Shown: positions 20,460 to 29,548, counted from the first letter of the stretch. The stretch: DNA of 64,000 bases from Hyphomicrobiales bacterium (GCA_021775875.1 JAJFHA010000011.1:382297-446296), one strand, 5' to 3'. Program-made: numbers and translations. Notes: generated by a model not told the origin, from the letters alone.

Positions 20460-21587
20460 ATGGAAACCAATAATCAACCTCTTAAAGGCATCCGTGTTTT
20501 GGATTTTTCTACTTTGCTGCCTGGCCCGCTTGCCGGTTTGATATTGGCGGAGGCGGGAGCAGAAGTGGTCAAGATTGAGCGGCCCCAAGGCGAAGATATG
20601 CGTAATTTTTTGCCCATGTGGGGACAGGCCAGCGTATTGTTCGAACTTCTCAACCGGGGCAAGAAAAGCTTGGCGATCGATCTGAAAAACGAAGAGCACC
20701 TTGCCGCCGTGAAGAAACTCATCGCGGAAGCTGACGTGGTTTTAGAGCAATTTCGCCCGGGCGTTATGGATCGCCTTGGTCTCGGTTATGAAGCCTGCAA
20801 GGCGATCAATCCAAAAATCATCTATTGCGCGATTACGGGATACGGCCAGGAAGGCCCCAAAGCCAACGCCGCCGGTCATGATCTGAATTATATCGGCGAC
20901 GCCGGTTTGCTGTCGCTCTCGCATGGCGACCCAGCGCGCCCAACCTTACCTCCGGCATTGATCGCCGATATCGCCGGTGGCTCGTTTCCGGCGGTCATAA
21001 ATATCCTGCTGGCAATCATCCATCGCGACAAGGCCGGCGAGGGCAGTATGATCGATATCGCCATGACCGACGCAATGTTCACATTTTCTTATTGGGCACT
21101 TGCAGAAGGACAAACCCAGGACAAATGGCCCGAAAGCGGTAAGGGATTGCTGACCGGCTGCTCGCCACGATATCAGGTCTACAAAACGGCGGATGGACGC
21201 CATGTCACTGCAGCACCGCTGGAGCAACGGTTCTGGATGGTGTTTTGCGACCTGATCCAGTTACCTGAGGAATTCAGGAACGATCTCGACGACCCGGAGA
21301 GAACCATCCAGGCCGTCTCTAAAATTATCGCGACTGAATCAGCAGCCCATTGGGCCAACGTGTTTGAAGGCAAGGATTGTTGCTGCTCGATTGTGGCCAA
21401 TCCTGAAGAAGCCTTCAACGCGGCACAGTTTGTTGAGCGCGGGCTTTTTGCTCCTAAAAGCGAGAGCAGCGAAGGCGACGTAATTTCAGCCGCCGTCGTC
21501 CCGGTATCACCGACCTTTCGGTCTGACCCTGAAACACCCGGTAAGGCGCCGTCATTGGGTGCCAACAACAAGGAATTTGGATTTTAG
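20460..21587 (+). CDS. CaiB/BaiF family CoA-transferase / alpha-methylacyl-CoA racemase-like
   Basis: PLKGIRVLDFSTLLPGPLAGLILAEAGAEVVKIERPQGED, NRGKKSLAIDLKN, AITGYGQEGP. Confidence 0.92.
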   Translation: METNNQPLKGIRVLDFSTLLPGPLAGLILAEAGAEVVKIERPQGEDMRNFLPMWGQASVLFELLNRGKKSLAIDLKNEEHLAAVKKLIAEADVVLEQFRPGVMDRLGLGYEACKAINPKIIYCAITGYGQEGPKANAAGHDLNYIGDAGLLSLSHGDPARPTLPPALIADIAGGSFPAVINILLAIIHRDKAGEGSMIDIAMTDAMFTFSYWALAEGQTQDKWPESGKGLLTGCSPRYQVYKTADGRHVTAAPLEQRFWMVFCDLIQLPEEFRNDLDDPERTIQAVSKIIATESAAHWANVFEGKDCCCSIVANPEEAFNAAQFVERGLFAPKSESSEGDVISAAVVPVSPTFRSDPETPGKAPSLGANNKEFGF

Positions 21588-21595
21588 AATCAGAT

Positions 21596-22765
21596 CTAAA
21601 CTTGGGGTCCGATACCTGTTTTCATGGCGATTTTTCGTAATGGGGCGATCTTCGCCAACGCTGCCAAGCCTGAACTCCGCAATATCTGAACCGGGACAAG
21701 GTCGCTGAGCAATGACCTGTTCAACAAATTGACAAATCCGCTCCGGGTAACGATATCGCGCCGCCGGGATCGGGAATATTCATCAACGCATTGCTTTAAG
21801 TCCGTACCTGATTTTGTAGCCTTTGAAACCAGGTCAGCAATTGTTGCCGCGTCCCGGATACCAAGGTTTAGCCCTTGCGCCCCGATCGGGGGCACAACGT
21901 GGGCTGCTTCACCGACAAGAGCGATCCGTCCGCGGCCGACATTCGAAACAGAAAGATTGGAGAGAGGGAATATCGCCCTTGGGCTCGTTTCCGAAATTTT
22001 ACCCAGAACACCAAATGACTGGTCGCTCAGAAAATCTTTAAAATCATCTGTATCAAGCTTATTCAGACGCGCTGCTTCGTCATGGGTCTCCACCCAAACG
22101 ACGCTAGAATTATCACCGGGCAGGGGCACCAATGTGAGCGGCCCGGCGTTACGGTGAAATTCCGTTGATACATTTTCGTGAGGGCGAGAATGTTCCACGT
22201 TAAAGACCAAAGCAGATTGTGGCAATTTTGATATCTTTGCCGAAATGCCCGCAGCTTTGCGACACGGCGACATACGGCCATCGGCACCGACAACAAGTTT
22301 GACGGAGACAGTCAGACCGGATTCTGTATCAAGTTTCACACAATCGTCTTCGGGGTGAATATCAACGACCGCGTCATCGCAAATGGTAAGGTTTTTGATG
22401 CTCCTGGCTTTTTCATGAAACACCTTCACCAGATCAGTATTATGGAAATTGCGGGCAAATGGATCTCCACCAATCTCGGCGCTGTCAAATTCAACTTGTG
22501 GCCCCCGGAAAACGTGACTGGTATTGTCTATTATCCGGATCACATCAAGTGTCGCGGATAGGGAAAGTAAGGTTTCAAGCACATTGGCATCCGACAGAAT
22601 GTCAAGCGAACCACGCATCAACGCACTGGTTCTCCGGTCTATGCTTTTTGGTCGAGGCGCCAAACAAATGGTTTTGACACCGGTTTTTGCAACAAGAATA
22701 GCCGCTAGTAGGCCCGCAGGTCCGCCGCCAACAATCGCTACTTCAAATGATTTTCTTGTTGCCAT
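21596..22765 (-). CDS. UbiH/UbiF/Coq6-type FAD-dependent monooxygenase
   Basis: EVAIVGGGPAGLLAAILVAKTG, VGADGRMSPCRKAAGI, GRIALVGEAAHVVPPIGAQGLNLGIRDAATIADLV. Confidence 0.9.
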   Translation of the reverse strand: MATRKSFEVAIVGGGPAGLLAAILVAKTGVKTICLAPRPKSIDRRTSALMRGSLDILSDANVLETLLSLSATLDVIRIIDNTSHVFRGPQVEFDSAEIGGDPFARNFHNTDLVKVFHEKARSIKNLTICDDAVVDIHPEDDCVKLDTESGLTVSVKLVVGADGRMSPCRKAAGISAKISKLPQSALVFNVEHSRPHENVSTEFHRNAGPLTLVPLPGDNSSVVWVETHDEAARLNKLDTDDFKDFLSDQSFGVLGKISETSPRAIFPLSNLSVSNVGRGRIALVGEAAHVVPPIGAQGLNLGIRDAATIADLVSKATKSGTDLKQCVDEYSRSRRRDIVTRSGFVNLLNRSLLSDLVPVQILRSSGLAALAKIAPLRKIAMKTGIGPQV

Positions 22766-22943
22766 TGCTCACATTCGAAAATTCAAACCCGTATGAGATT
22801 TCGAGCGGGTTTGGTAAAAATTACAAACCAATAAAGCCTGGAAACAATGACTCAGGTCAAGGTTGTCACGTTTTTTAACAGGCAGATATTGTGCAACCAT
22901 ACTGTGCCACAATAAACACGTGTGAACATAAAGATTTCTGTCA

Positions 22944-23195
22944 ATGGCCACCTCGATAAAACAACAGATCGGCGAAGTGTTGGGCGGAGTTTCGTCTGTA
23001 CTGGCATGTTTGTCCGGCCCGCTAGCCTTGGTTTTTACCCTGATCCTTTTCTTGGCAGCATTAGGCTGGATATGGCTCATATTGAGGGCTGGCATCATAA
23101 CAGGACCATCTGGCGCCTTGTATTGGCCCGGGCATGGATCTGCTTGCCGCCATGATGTTCCAAACTGGACTGGACTAGATTGGGGTGGCCCGTAA
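22944..23195 (+). CDS. Possible small membrane protein, uncertain
   Basis: 83-aa ORF with one hydrophobic helix (LALVFTLILFLAALGWIWLILRAGII) in an otherwise empty interval; no convincing RBS. Confidence 0.25.
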   Translation: MATSIKQQIGEVLGGVSSVLACLSGPLALVFTLILFLAALGWIWLILRAGIITGPSGALYWPGHGSACRHDVPNWTGLDWGGP

Positions 23196-23455
23196 ACCGG
23201 TCCGTATTAAGTGGTAGTCAGTCCGTAAATGCTAAGCCACTACTTGCTATTGCAAATCGTTTGCAATAGCATAAGGTAGTTCTACATGTGTAATATAGAG
23301 GGGCAAAATGAAGCAAATTGGTGCGTATTCCACCAATTTCGCAATCAAAAACCACCAAACAGTTCAAAATTTGTACTACAGATCCGTGGACGGTCACAAT
23401 TTCACCGGTGCCCGTTTGCTCCGGTATTTTGCATCGGATTTTCATTGACAGTTGA

Positions 23456-23484
23456 CTGTCATGTGACTGTCACGGCAACGTCAT
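23456..23484 (+). promoter_or_regulatory. PHO-box-like direct repeats upstream of porin
   Basis: CTGTCAT-gtga-CTGTCAC-ggca-ACGTCAT: three heptamers at exact 11-bp period, followed by a -10-like TATCAT at 23506. Confidence 0.6.
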
Positions 23485-23583
23485 CAGGAACCTGTAGCGC
23501 AGGAATATCATTGATCTATGCGTAACGTAGGCACAATTTAAAAAAGCTCAAATGAACTAAGTAACTGAAAATAGGACAGAAAA

Positions 23584-24918
23584 ATGAACAAAGAAAAACA
23601 GAGATTGGCATTAGGAAAATTTCTGCAGACAAGTGTTTCAGCCATGGCGCTGGTAGTCGCTGCTACACAGGTTCAGGCAGGAAACACACCACATTATGCG
23701 ATTGATGACCGGATCGACCAGATCGAACTGGAATTGCAGCGACTCCGCGAAGAACGGGCTCAAACTGGTAATCGCCAAGTTGACCTAAAAGTTTATGGCC
23801 AGGTCAATCGCGGGGTGCTTGCAGCAGATGATGGCATCGACAGCGAAGTAATCCATGTCGATAACGATCATTCCTCAACGCGGGTAGGGTGGACTGGCAC
23901 TGCCAGTATCAACGAATATTGGACGGCGGGCGCAAAAATTGAAGTTCAGTTCGAGTCTAACTCAACGGGCGATGTCAATCTTGCTGGTGACACCAACGGT
24001 ATCGGCGGCACGGAACGAGTGGGTACAAACACATTCACCGAACGCAAGTTGGAATTCTGGCTCGATTATATGATCAACGAAAATGCCAGAGCGCGAGTAA
24101 CAGTGGGTCAAGGTGACACTGCGTCCAATGGCACATCCGAGATGGATGTCTCTGGAACTAACGTAATTGCCTATGCAGGCGTCGCTAATACAGCTGGCGG
24201 CCTTGAATTTCGTCAACCGGGTGTCGGCAACACTTTTAGCGGCGTCAACATCAAGGATGTTTTCAACCAGCTCGATGGATTTAGCCGTGATGACCGCATC
24301 CGGTTCGACGTGACAATGGGTCCGGTCATGGTGTCATACTCGAACGTTGCCAATGGCAGAAACGATATTGCGCTTCGCTATCAGAACACGTTCAACGACA
24401 TTGTCAAAGTTGCAGCGGCAATCGCTTATGGACATGACGCAGATGGTAGCCGGAACAACGAGTTCCCGGCTGATCCGAGCGCAACCGAACAGAATGGAGA
24501 AACCGACACCATCAACGGATCGTTGTCTGTTCGTCATATCCCGACCGGTTTGAGCCTGACCGCTGCCGCCGGGAACCGTGAACGCTCCAACCCTGTTCCG
24601 GGCTTTGACTTCAATGGAACTCTTGCTGGAGTCCAGGGACCAGAAGATCGCATGTTTTATTATGGCAAGGTTGCATGGCAAGGTGATCTGTTCGGTGAAG
24701 TTGGGGATACAGCTTTTGCGGTTGATTTTTTCCAGACCGAAAATGCCGTGGTTCCCGGCGACGAAGGTAATGTCTTTGGTGTAGCGATGGTCCAGGAAAT
24801 CGACGCAGCCGCACTGGACTTGTATGTCGGCTATCGCCATCACGAATATGAAGCGCCAGGATTCGCACCGTTCAACGACATTGACGTGGTGCTTGCCGGT
24901 GGCCGGGTCAAATTTTAG
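23584..24918 (+). CDS. Outer-membrane porin
   Basis: Signal peptide ending VQA, short coiled coil IDQIELELQRLREE, beta-strand pattern, C-terminal ...VVLAGGRVKF ending in Phe. Confidence 0.85.
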   Translation: MNKEKQRLALGKFLQTSVSAMALVVAATQVQAGNTPHYAIDDRIDQIELELQRLREERAQTGNRQVDLKVYGQVNRGVLAADDGIDSEVIHVDNDHSSTRVGWTGTASINEYWTAGAKIEVQFESNSTGDVNLAGDTNGIGGTERVGTNTFTERKLEFWLDYMINENARARVTVGQGDTASNGTSEMDVSGTNVIAYAGVANTAGGLEFRQPGVGNTFSGVNIKDVFNQLDGFSRDDRIRFDVTMGPVMVSYSNVANGRNDIALRYQNTFNDIVKVAAAIAYGHDADGSRNNEFPADPSATEQNGETDTINGSLSVRHIPTGLSLTAAAGNRERSNPVPGFDFNGTLAGVQGPEDRMFYYGKVAWQGDLFGEVGDTAFAVDFFQTENAVVPGDEGNVFGVAMVQEIDAAALDLYVGYRHHEYEAPGFAPFNDIDVVLAGGRVKF

Positions 24919-24927
24919 GAACGTACC

Positions 24928-25107
24928 ATGTTAAAAATTCTTCCAGAAACACTGGTAAAATTGTGCGTTGTAATGGTGATCGGCGCAGGCCTTGGTGCCT
25001 GTTCCCATCTCCAGCAACCGCCGACGGAATTTGCCGAACCCGAAGCCATGCGTGAAGGACCGGGAATTTTCACCGGTAATCGCGGCACCATTGTTCTCAA
25101 CTATTAA
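24928..25107 (+). CDS. Small lipoprotein (59 aa), absent from the ORF track
   Basis: MLKILPETLVKLCVVMVIGAGLGACSHLQQPPTEFAEPEAMREGPGIFTGNRGTIVLNY*; lipobox L-G-A-C; 9 bp after the porin stop. Confidence 0.75.
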   Translation: MLKILPETLVKLCVVMVIGAGLGACSHLQQPPTEFAEPEAMREGPGIFTGNRGTIVLNY

Positions 25108-25194
25108 TTTGATGTCATGGCGAAACTAACCAAGAGGTGAAACGGCAAATATCCTGCCTATATGTTGGTTTATGAACCGTTGGCAGAAACGTCT

Positions 25195-25216
25195 AATGTT
25201 GCTCCAACATTTTTCA
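25195..25216 (+). terminator. Possible intrinsic terminator of the porin-lipoprotein unit
   Basis: AATGTTG-ctc-CAACATT hairpin followed by TTT. Confidence 0.5.
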
Positions 25217-25289
25217 TTCCAGATGGACAGTCCACATTTCTGTGATGCGGGAATTCCGGTTGCTCAAACTTGGATTATGTTCTGAATCG

Positions 25290-25838
25290 TCAATCTGTGA
25301 GACACCCATTTTCATCACAAACGATATCCTCAGCCATTTGATCTTTATCAGATGAATATGGATCACCATTGTGAACCAGTTCAGCAATTTGATATGCGAC
25401 CTGCATATCCGTTACCTGACCGAAATGCTGTACACGCAGACGTCCAATTTGATCGATGATTATAAGGGATGGCGTGCCTCGCAAGGCATAGGCTTCCATG
25501 GTTTTGGGAAGGGTATTTACACCGGCTTGATCGACGCCAATAGGAAACGAGAGGCGATATTCATGGATGAATGCCTCCAATGAGACCGGTGTCATCGCTG
25601 CGTGATGTTCAAACACCGTATGCAGGCCCAACACCACAACTTTGTCCCTCGGAAACAGATCGTGGATCTGTTGGGCTTGCGGCAAACCATGAGACACACA
25701 ACCAGGGCATAACATCTGAAATGCTTCGATAACGACGACTTTGCCACGGAGATCAGCAAGCGAGATTGGCGTGTCGGTATTGAACCACTGACTTGTGATT
25801 AGCTCCGATGCAGTGGGGAATGTCTGGACAGAATCCAT
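25290..25838 (-). CDS. Peroxiredoxin/TlpA-like thioredoxin-fold protein
   Basis: LADLRGKVVVIEAFQMLCPGCVSHGLPQAQQIHDLFPRDKVVVLGLHTVFEHHAAM; CPGC motif. Confidence 0.85.
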   Translation of the reverse strand: MDSVQTFPTASELITSQWFNTDTPISLADLRGKVVVIEAFQMLCPGCVSHGLPQAQQIHDLFPRDKVVVLGLHTVFEHHAAMTPVSLEAFIHEYRLSFPIGVDQAGVNTLPKTMEAYALRGTPSLIIIDQIGRLRVQHFGQVTDMQVAYQIAELVHNGDPYSSDKDQMAEDIVCDENGCLTD

Positions 25839-26071
25839 CAGGTATTACTCCAATATTTATTAGCGGCGACAACAGTATGAAAATTAGCAGCGACAACAGC
25901 CGATACGTCAATCAACACGGAGGCATCTTTTTCATAATCTGAACGCAGTTTGCGGCGTATCTCTGCATCTGGCCGGGTTAGCTTGACCTCCATGCGGGAA
26001 AACATGATTGCCCGGTCGTACCCTGACTGTAGATCGGGATTTTTGAGAGTAGGAAGCCAGGTATTGGCCAT
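25838..26071 (-). CDS. Conserved small hypothetical protein
   Basis: 77 aa (MANTWLPTLKNPDLQSGYDRAIMFSRMEVKLTRPDAEIRRKL...); its TGA overlaps the ATG of the downstream thioredoxin-like gene (TGATG). Confidence 0.6.
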   Translation of the reverse strand: MANTWLPTLKNPDLQSGYDRAIMFSRMEVKLTRPDAEIRRKLRSDYEKDASVLIDVSAVVAANFHTVVAANKYWSNT

Positions 26072-26125
26072 CGAATTTCTCCGGAAATCAGGGCGGAGCA
26101 ATCGCTCCGCCCTTGTTGTCAACGG

Positions 26126-26875
26126 TTAATTAATCTTGCCCGGTAGGCTCAGATCGCCAGACGCAATATCAAAAACGTCTGTGACGCAGAGCAGCGGCGC
26201 GTGGACATTGGCATTGACCTTAAGGGCTGCTGTCACACCGTCGTAAGACGCACCCACTATGGTATCGGCATCAGCGAATGAAACATTGATTTTCACTTCG
26301 GCACCATCGAATAACGGCGTGAAGCCCGGGCTGTCGATGAAGATCGGAAGACCCGGCCACGTAGCTGGCATCGCCGGGATATCGCCATCAGGGATATCGC
26401 GGACACCAAGCGCCCCTGGGCCACAGGCTTCTGTCGGCGTCAGAACCACCCAATGGCTATGCCATTTTGTGCCATCATTAGCCGGGTCGCCGTCACCGTT
26501 TTCATCGAAAAGCGGCGTATCGTCAAAGTCCGGATGGCTGGTTGCGGCGAGCGCTAGAATTCCGGTCTTGCCCTCAAAGCCAACCGCTGCAGGATCCAGA
26601 GACGTCGGCCAGACATAGGACAGTACGGGTGCTCCAGCCAATTGTCCGGCCGGCTCTGGTATGTTCGTACCAGCCACACCATTGGTGGTCATGTGGAAGG
26701 TCACGACGCGGCCTTCACGATGAATGTGCGCCGCAAGAATATCAAAAGACGCTGTCTTGGATTGGTCTGCAGCAGACATGATCGCATCATTTTGGTGAAT
26801 GGCATGGTTACTGTCAGCAACCGCAGTTCCTGCAGCGAGCGTCAATGCGAGCGCTGAGAGAGTTAGGTTTTTCAT
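26126..26875 (-). CDS. Secreted protein of unknown function
   Basis: MKNLTLSALALTLAAGTAVA signal peptide; HIHREGRVVTFHM and KWHSHWVVLTPTEACGPG His-rich motifs. Confidence 0.75.
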   Translation of the reverse strand: MKNLTLSALALTLAAGTAVADSNHAIHQNDAIMSAADQSKTASFDILAAHIHREGRVVTFHMTTNGVAGTNIPEPAGQLAGAPVLSYVWPTSLDPAAVGFEGKTGILALAATSHPDFDDTPLFDENGDGDPANDGTKWHSHWVVLTPTEACGPGALGVRDIPDGDIPAMPATWPGLPIFIDSPGFTPLFDGAEVKINVSFADADTIVGASYDGVTAALKVNANVHAPLLCVTDVFDIASGDLSLPGKIN

Positions 26876-26912
26876 GGGTAGCTCCAAATAATGGGTGATC
26901 GATATCACTTCT

Positions 26913-26963
26913 TATAATAGCGACTCACTATTGTTGCAATCATAATTTTGAGTCGCTATTATA
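26913..26963. promoter_or_regulatory. Divergent operator: 15-bp perfect inverted repeat
   Basis: TATAATAGCGACTCA (26913-26927) and TGAGTCGCTATTATA (26949-26963) between divergent secreted-protein and MarR genes. Confidence 0.8.
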
Positions 26964-26967
26964 CAGC

Positions 26968-27513
26968 ATGACCAAAACTCACCATATACGCGACCTCATC
27001 GAGCGCATCGCACGAATTAATGCGGCAGACGAATGGACCGACAACCTCAACCCCACCCAATTGACGGCCTTGTCGTATCTTGTCCGCGCTAACCGTTTCT
27101 CACGGTCGCCTTCTCAGGTGGCTGAATACATGTCCGCGACGCGTGGCACTGTTTCACAGACGTTGAAGGTTTTAGCCCGTAAGGAATTGATTGAAGAAAA
27201 GCGTTCTGAGGCTGACCATCGCCGGATATCTTATGATGTCAGCCTGAAGGGGCGGCAGGTTTTTATCCGGTCTACGGTGATTGATGAGGCCATCGAGACT
27301 TTGGAATTTTCAAAAATTCAGCCTTTGACTGAAGGGCTCGAACTTCTTGTTCGCGGTGTGCTCAAAGCGCGAGACAAAAGGCCGTTTGGGCGGTGCAAAA
27401 CCTGTCCACAGCATAAATCCCGGCGGGGTGGCGGCTATTGCATGCTTTTGAACGAAGAGCTGACTCTCAAGGAAGCCAATCAAATCTGTTATGAGCATCA
27501 AGAAGCGATCTAA
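26968..27513 (+). CDS. MarR family transcriptional regulator with C-terminal Cys4 motif
   Basis: winged helix (LTALSYLVRANRFSRSPSQVAEYMSATRGTVSQTLKVLARKELIEEKRSEADHRRISYDVSLKGRQ) plus C-terminal CKTCPQH...GYCMLLNEEL...QICYEH. Confidence 0.87.
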   Translation: MTKTHHIRDLIERIARINAADEWTDNLNPTQLTALSYLVRANRFSRSPSQVAEYMSATRGTVSQTLKVLARKELIEEKRSEADHRRISYDVSLKGRQVFIRSTVIDEAIETLEFSKIQPLTEGLELLVRGVLKARDKRPFGRCKTCPQHKSRRGGGYCMLLNEELTLKEANQICYEHQEAI

Positions 27514-27583
27514 AGTATCACCCCCAGAATTTCCGAGGACAAAAATAGCGCTGTTTGCCGACAATAGTTTAAAGAATTTCGGT

Positions 27584-29548
27584 TTATTCCACGTTGATCG
27601 ATGGGTTTGAATCAAAGAAATTATAGGGCCTGATTGTGATGCTGAACCACATAGTGGATAGGATCGGCCAATCTTCGGTACGCGTTACGTGTCTGAATCC
27701 GATCGTCGGCCAAACCACGATATCCGCATTATCCAGAGATTGCTGATCCGCCACAAATTGTGGCAATCCGGTATCGTGGGCCTGGATAGGATATTCGCCG
27801 GAGGCGTACCGCTCATTCGGGTCACGAATGGTTGCCCACATACGATAACTCGAAAAAGCGGCCCGCCGCTGCGGATCATCATCTGCAGATAACATCGAAG
27901 TTGCCATTGTATGCGGACCGATTTCATACCCGACAGGGTGGCCAAGCGCCGAATGCTGATTGTTATTGAGCACACTCCACATGGCGTTCGGTGGCCCGCC
28001 CGTAAGCGGCCCTTCATTCGTCACCATTCCAGGTTCGAGCCGCCAAAGACTGCGCCGGGCACCACCATTTTCAATCTGCTGGCGTACAATATTTTGCTGA
28101 TCAAAGCTGTTATTGATTCCGTCCACATCCAGATCCACATAGAAGGAATAATAATGATCATGGAACGGTGCGACAGTATGGGGTGCGATCAGATTGCCGT
28201 ATGTTGTATCGCTTTCGGCTTCGGGTGAATTCAAATCCTGCGAACGCACGGTTTTAACGGCGTCAAATCCCGTAGCTCCAACCCGAATATTGATAGAGCC
28301 ATTGTTAGTGAACACATAATCAACCGGGTAATCGTAATTCCCCACCGTCGGGATCATCCGCACCACAAGCAATGTGGAAGCGCGGCTATTTTGTTCCGGC
28401 TGAACCTCTGTGCCGTGACGCCAAATCGGATCGCCGGTCGCCCGTTCAAAAATGCAGATAGCATTTTGAACGGGCGTCATGCCGCCTACATCGTTCGGGA
28501 TACCGACGCTGATATAAGCTGCACCATGGGGACAATCACTACCCGGCACCAGGCTTGATACCATTGAGCCTAATCCAAATTCAGCGCTATCAAGAAACGC
28601 TCTATACCGCCAATTAGTCCCCGGATCATTATACGGGACATACATTTCACTGAGGAACATTTGATAAGCGACATCACGCTGTTCACCATGATCATTATAC
28701 TTGACCAGAGAAATAACCGGACCTTCGCGCCGCTCAACCCGCATATGGAAAGACCAGTTATTCCATTCAACCTGCAATGAACCCGACAATTTGAAATTCA
28801 CGCCTTCAGGGCTGAACTGAACCACAGGATTTTGACCTGTAACCGGGGCAGGGGGCCATACAATATGCAAGTTATCTGTATCCGGCATAGCGAACGGCTC
28901 GTCTTCAATCATGTCGATCACTTCGCCTGTCGGTGCATCAACGACAAAGTGCAATCCGGGAACGGGCAAACCATAAGGATGCGTAGCCGCAGACATGCTG
29001 TAGCAATTCACCCGCAGAATACGTTTGTCGCCATATATTTCCGGCTCCGCCAACCCGGAACTTTGGGGAGAACAGAAAATTCCCGCTGGATCATTGATGC
29101 CACGGCGTGCCAGAGCGGGCGCTAATCGCGGATCAGACATGACGGCTTGGCGGGCGCGGTGCCACTCAACAGTCATAATTGCCGGCTGGGCACCTGCAAC
29201 GTTGATCTGGCGAACAATTGCATTCGCTTCCAGATCGATATCCAGTTCAAATGTCTGCCCATCGACATACGCGACTACAAAGGCCGCACGGGGAATTGGG
29301 TCACCAGTTTGCCACGAATAGACATCATCTTTTGGCCATTCCTTCAGCCGAATGACCGGAAAAATCGCGTCGGTTCCGATTGTCTGGGACGCTCTAGCTA
29401 TTTGTGTTGCGCGAAACACTTCTTCGCTGGTCAAAGCATCCATCGGGTTTGTGGCAGCCGCGAAGGTCGGAGATTGCGAAAAAAATTGAAGCAGGAAAAC
29501 AACTGCCAAAAGTATACTCACTACGTAACTACGACTGAACACAAACAT
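27584..29548 (-). CDS. Copper-containing primary amine oxidase
   Basis: TVGNYDY topaquinone-precursor motif, FHDHYYSFYVDLDVDG (HxH copper ligands), FLSEMYVPYNDP. Likely start MFVFSRSYVV. Confidence 0.93.
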   Translation of the reverse strand: MFVFSRSYVVSILLAVVFLLQFFSQSPTFAAATNPMDALTSEEVFRATQIARASQTIGTDAIFPVIRLKEWPKDDVYSWQTGDPIPRAAFVVAYVDGQTFELDIDLEANAIVRQINVAGAQPAIMTVEWHRARQAVMSDPRLAPALARRGINDPAGIFCSPQSSGLAEPEIYGDKRILRVNCYSMSAATHPYGLPVPGLHFVVDAPTGEVIDMIEDEPFAMPDTDNLHIVWPPAPVTGQNPVVQFSPEGVNFKLSGSLQVEWNNWSFHMRVERREGPVISLVKYNDHGEQRDVAYQMFLSEMYVPYNDPGTNWRYRAFLDSAEFGLGSMVSSLVPGSDCPHGAAYISVGIPNDVGGMTPVQNAICIFERATGDPIWRHGTEVQPEQNSRASTLLVVRMIPTVGNYDYPVDYVFTNNGSINIRVGATGFDAVKTVRSQDLNSPEAESDTTYGNLIAPHTVAPFHDHYYSFYVDLDVDGINNSFDQQNIVRQQIENGGARRSLWRLEPGMVTNEGPLTGGPPNAMWSVLNNNQHSALGHPVGYEIGPHTMATSMLSADDDPQRRAAFSSYRMWATIRDPNERYASGEYPIQAHDTGLPQFVADQQSLDNADIVVWPTIGFRHVTRTEDWPILSTMWFSITIRPYNFFDSNPSINVE

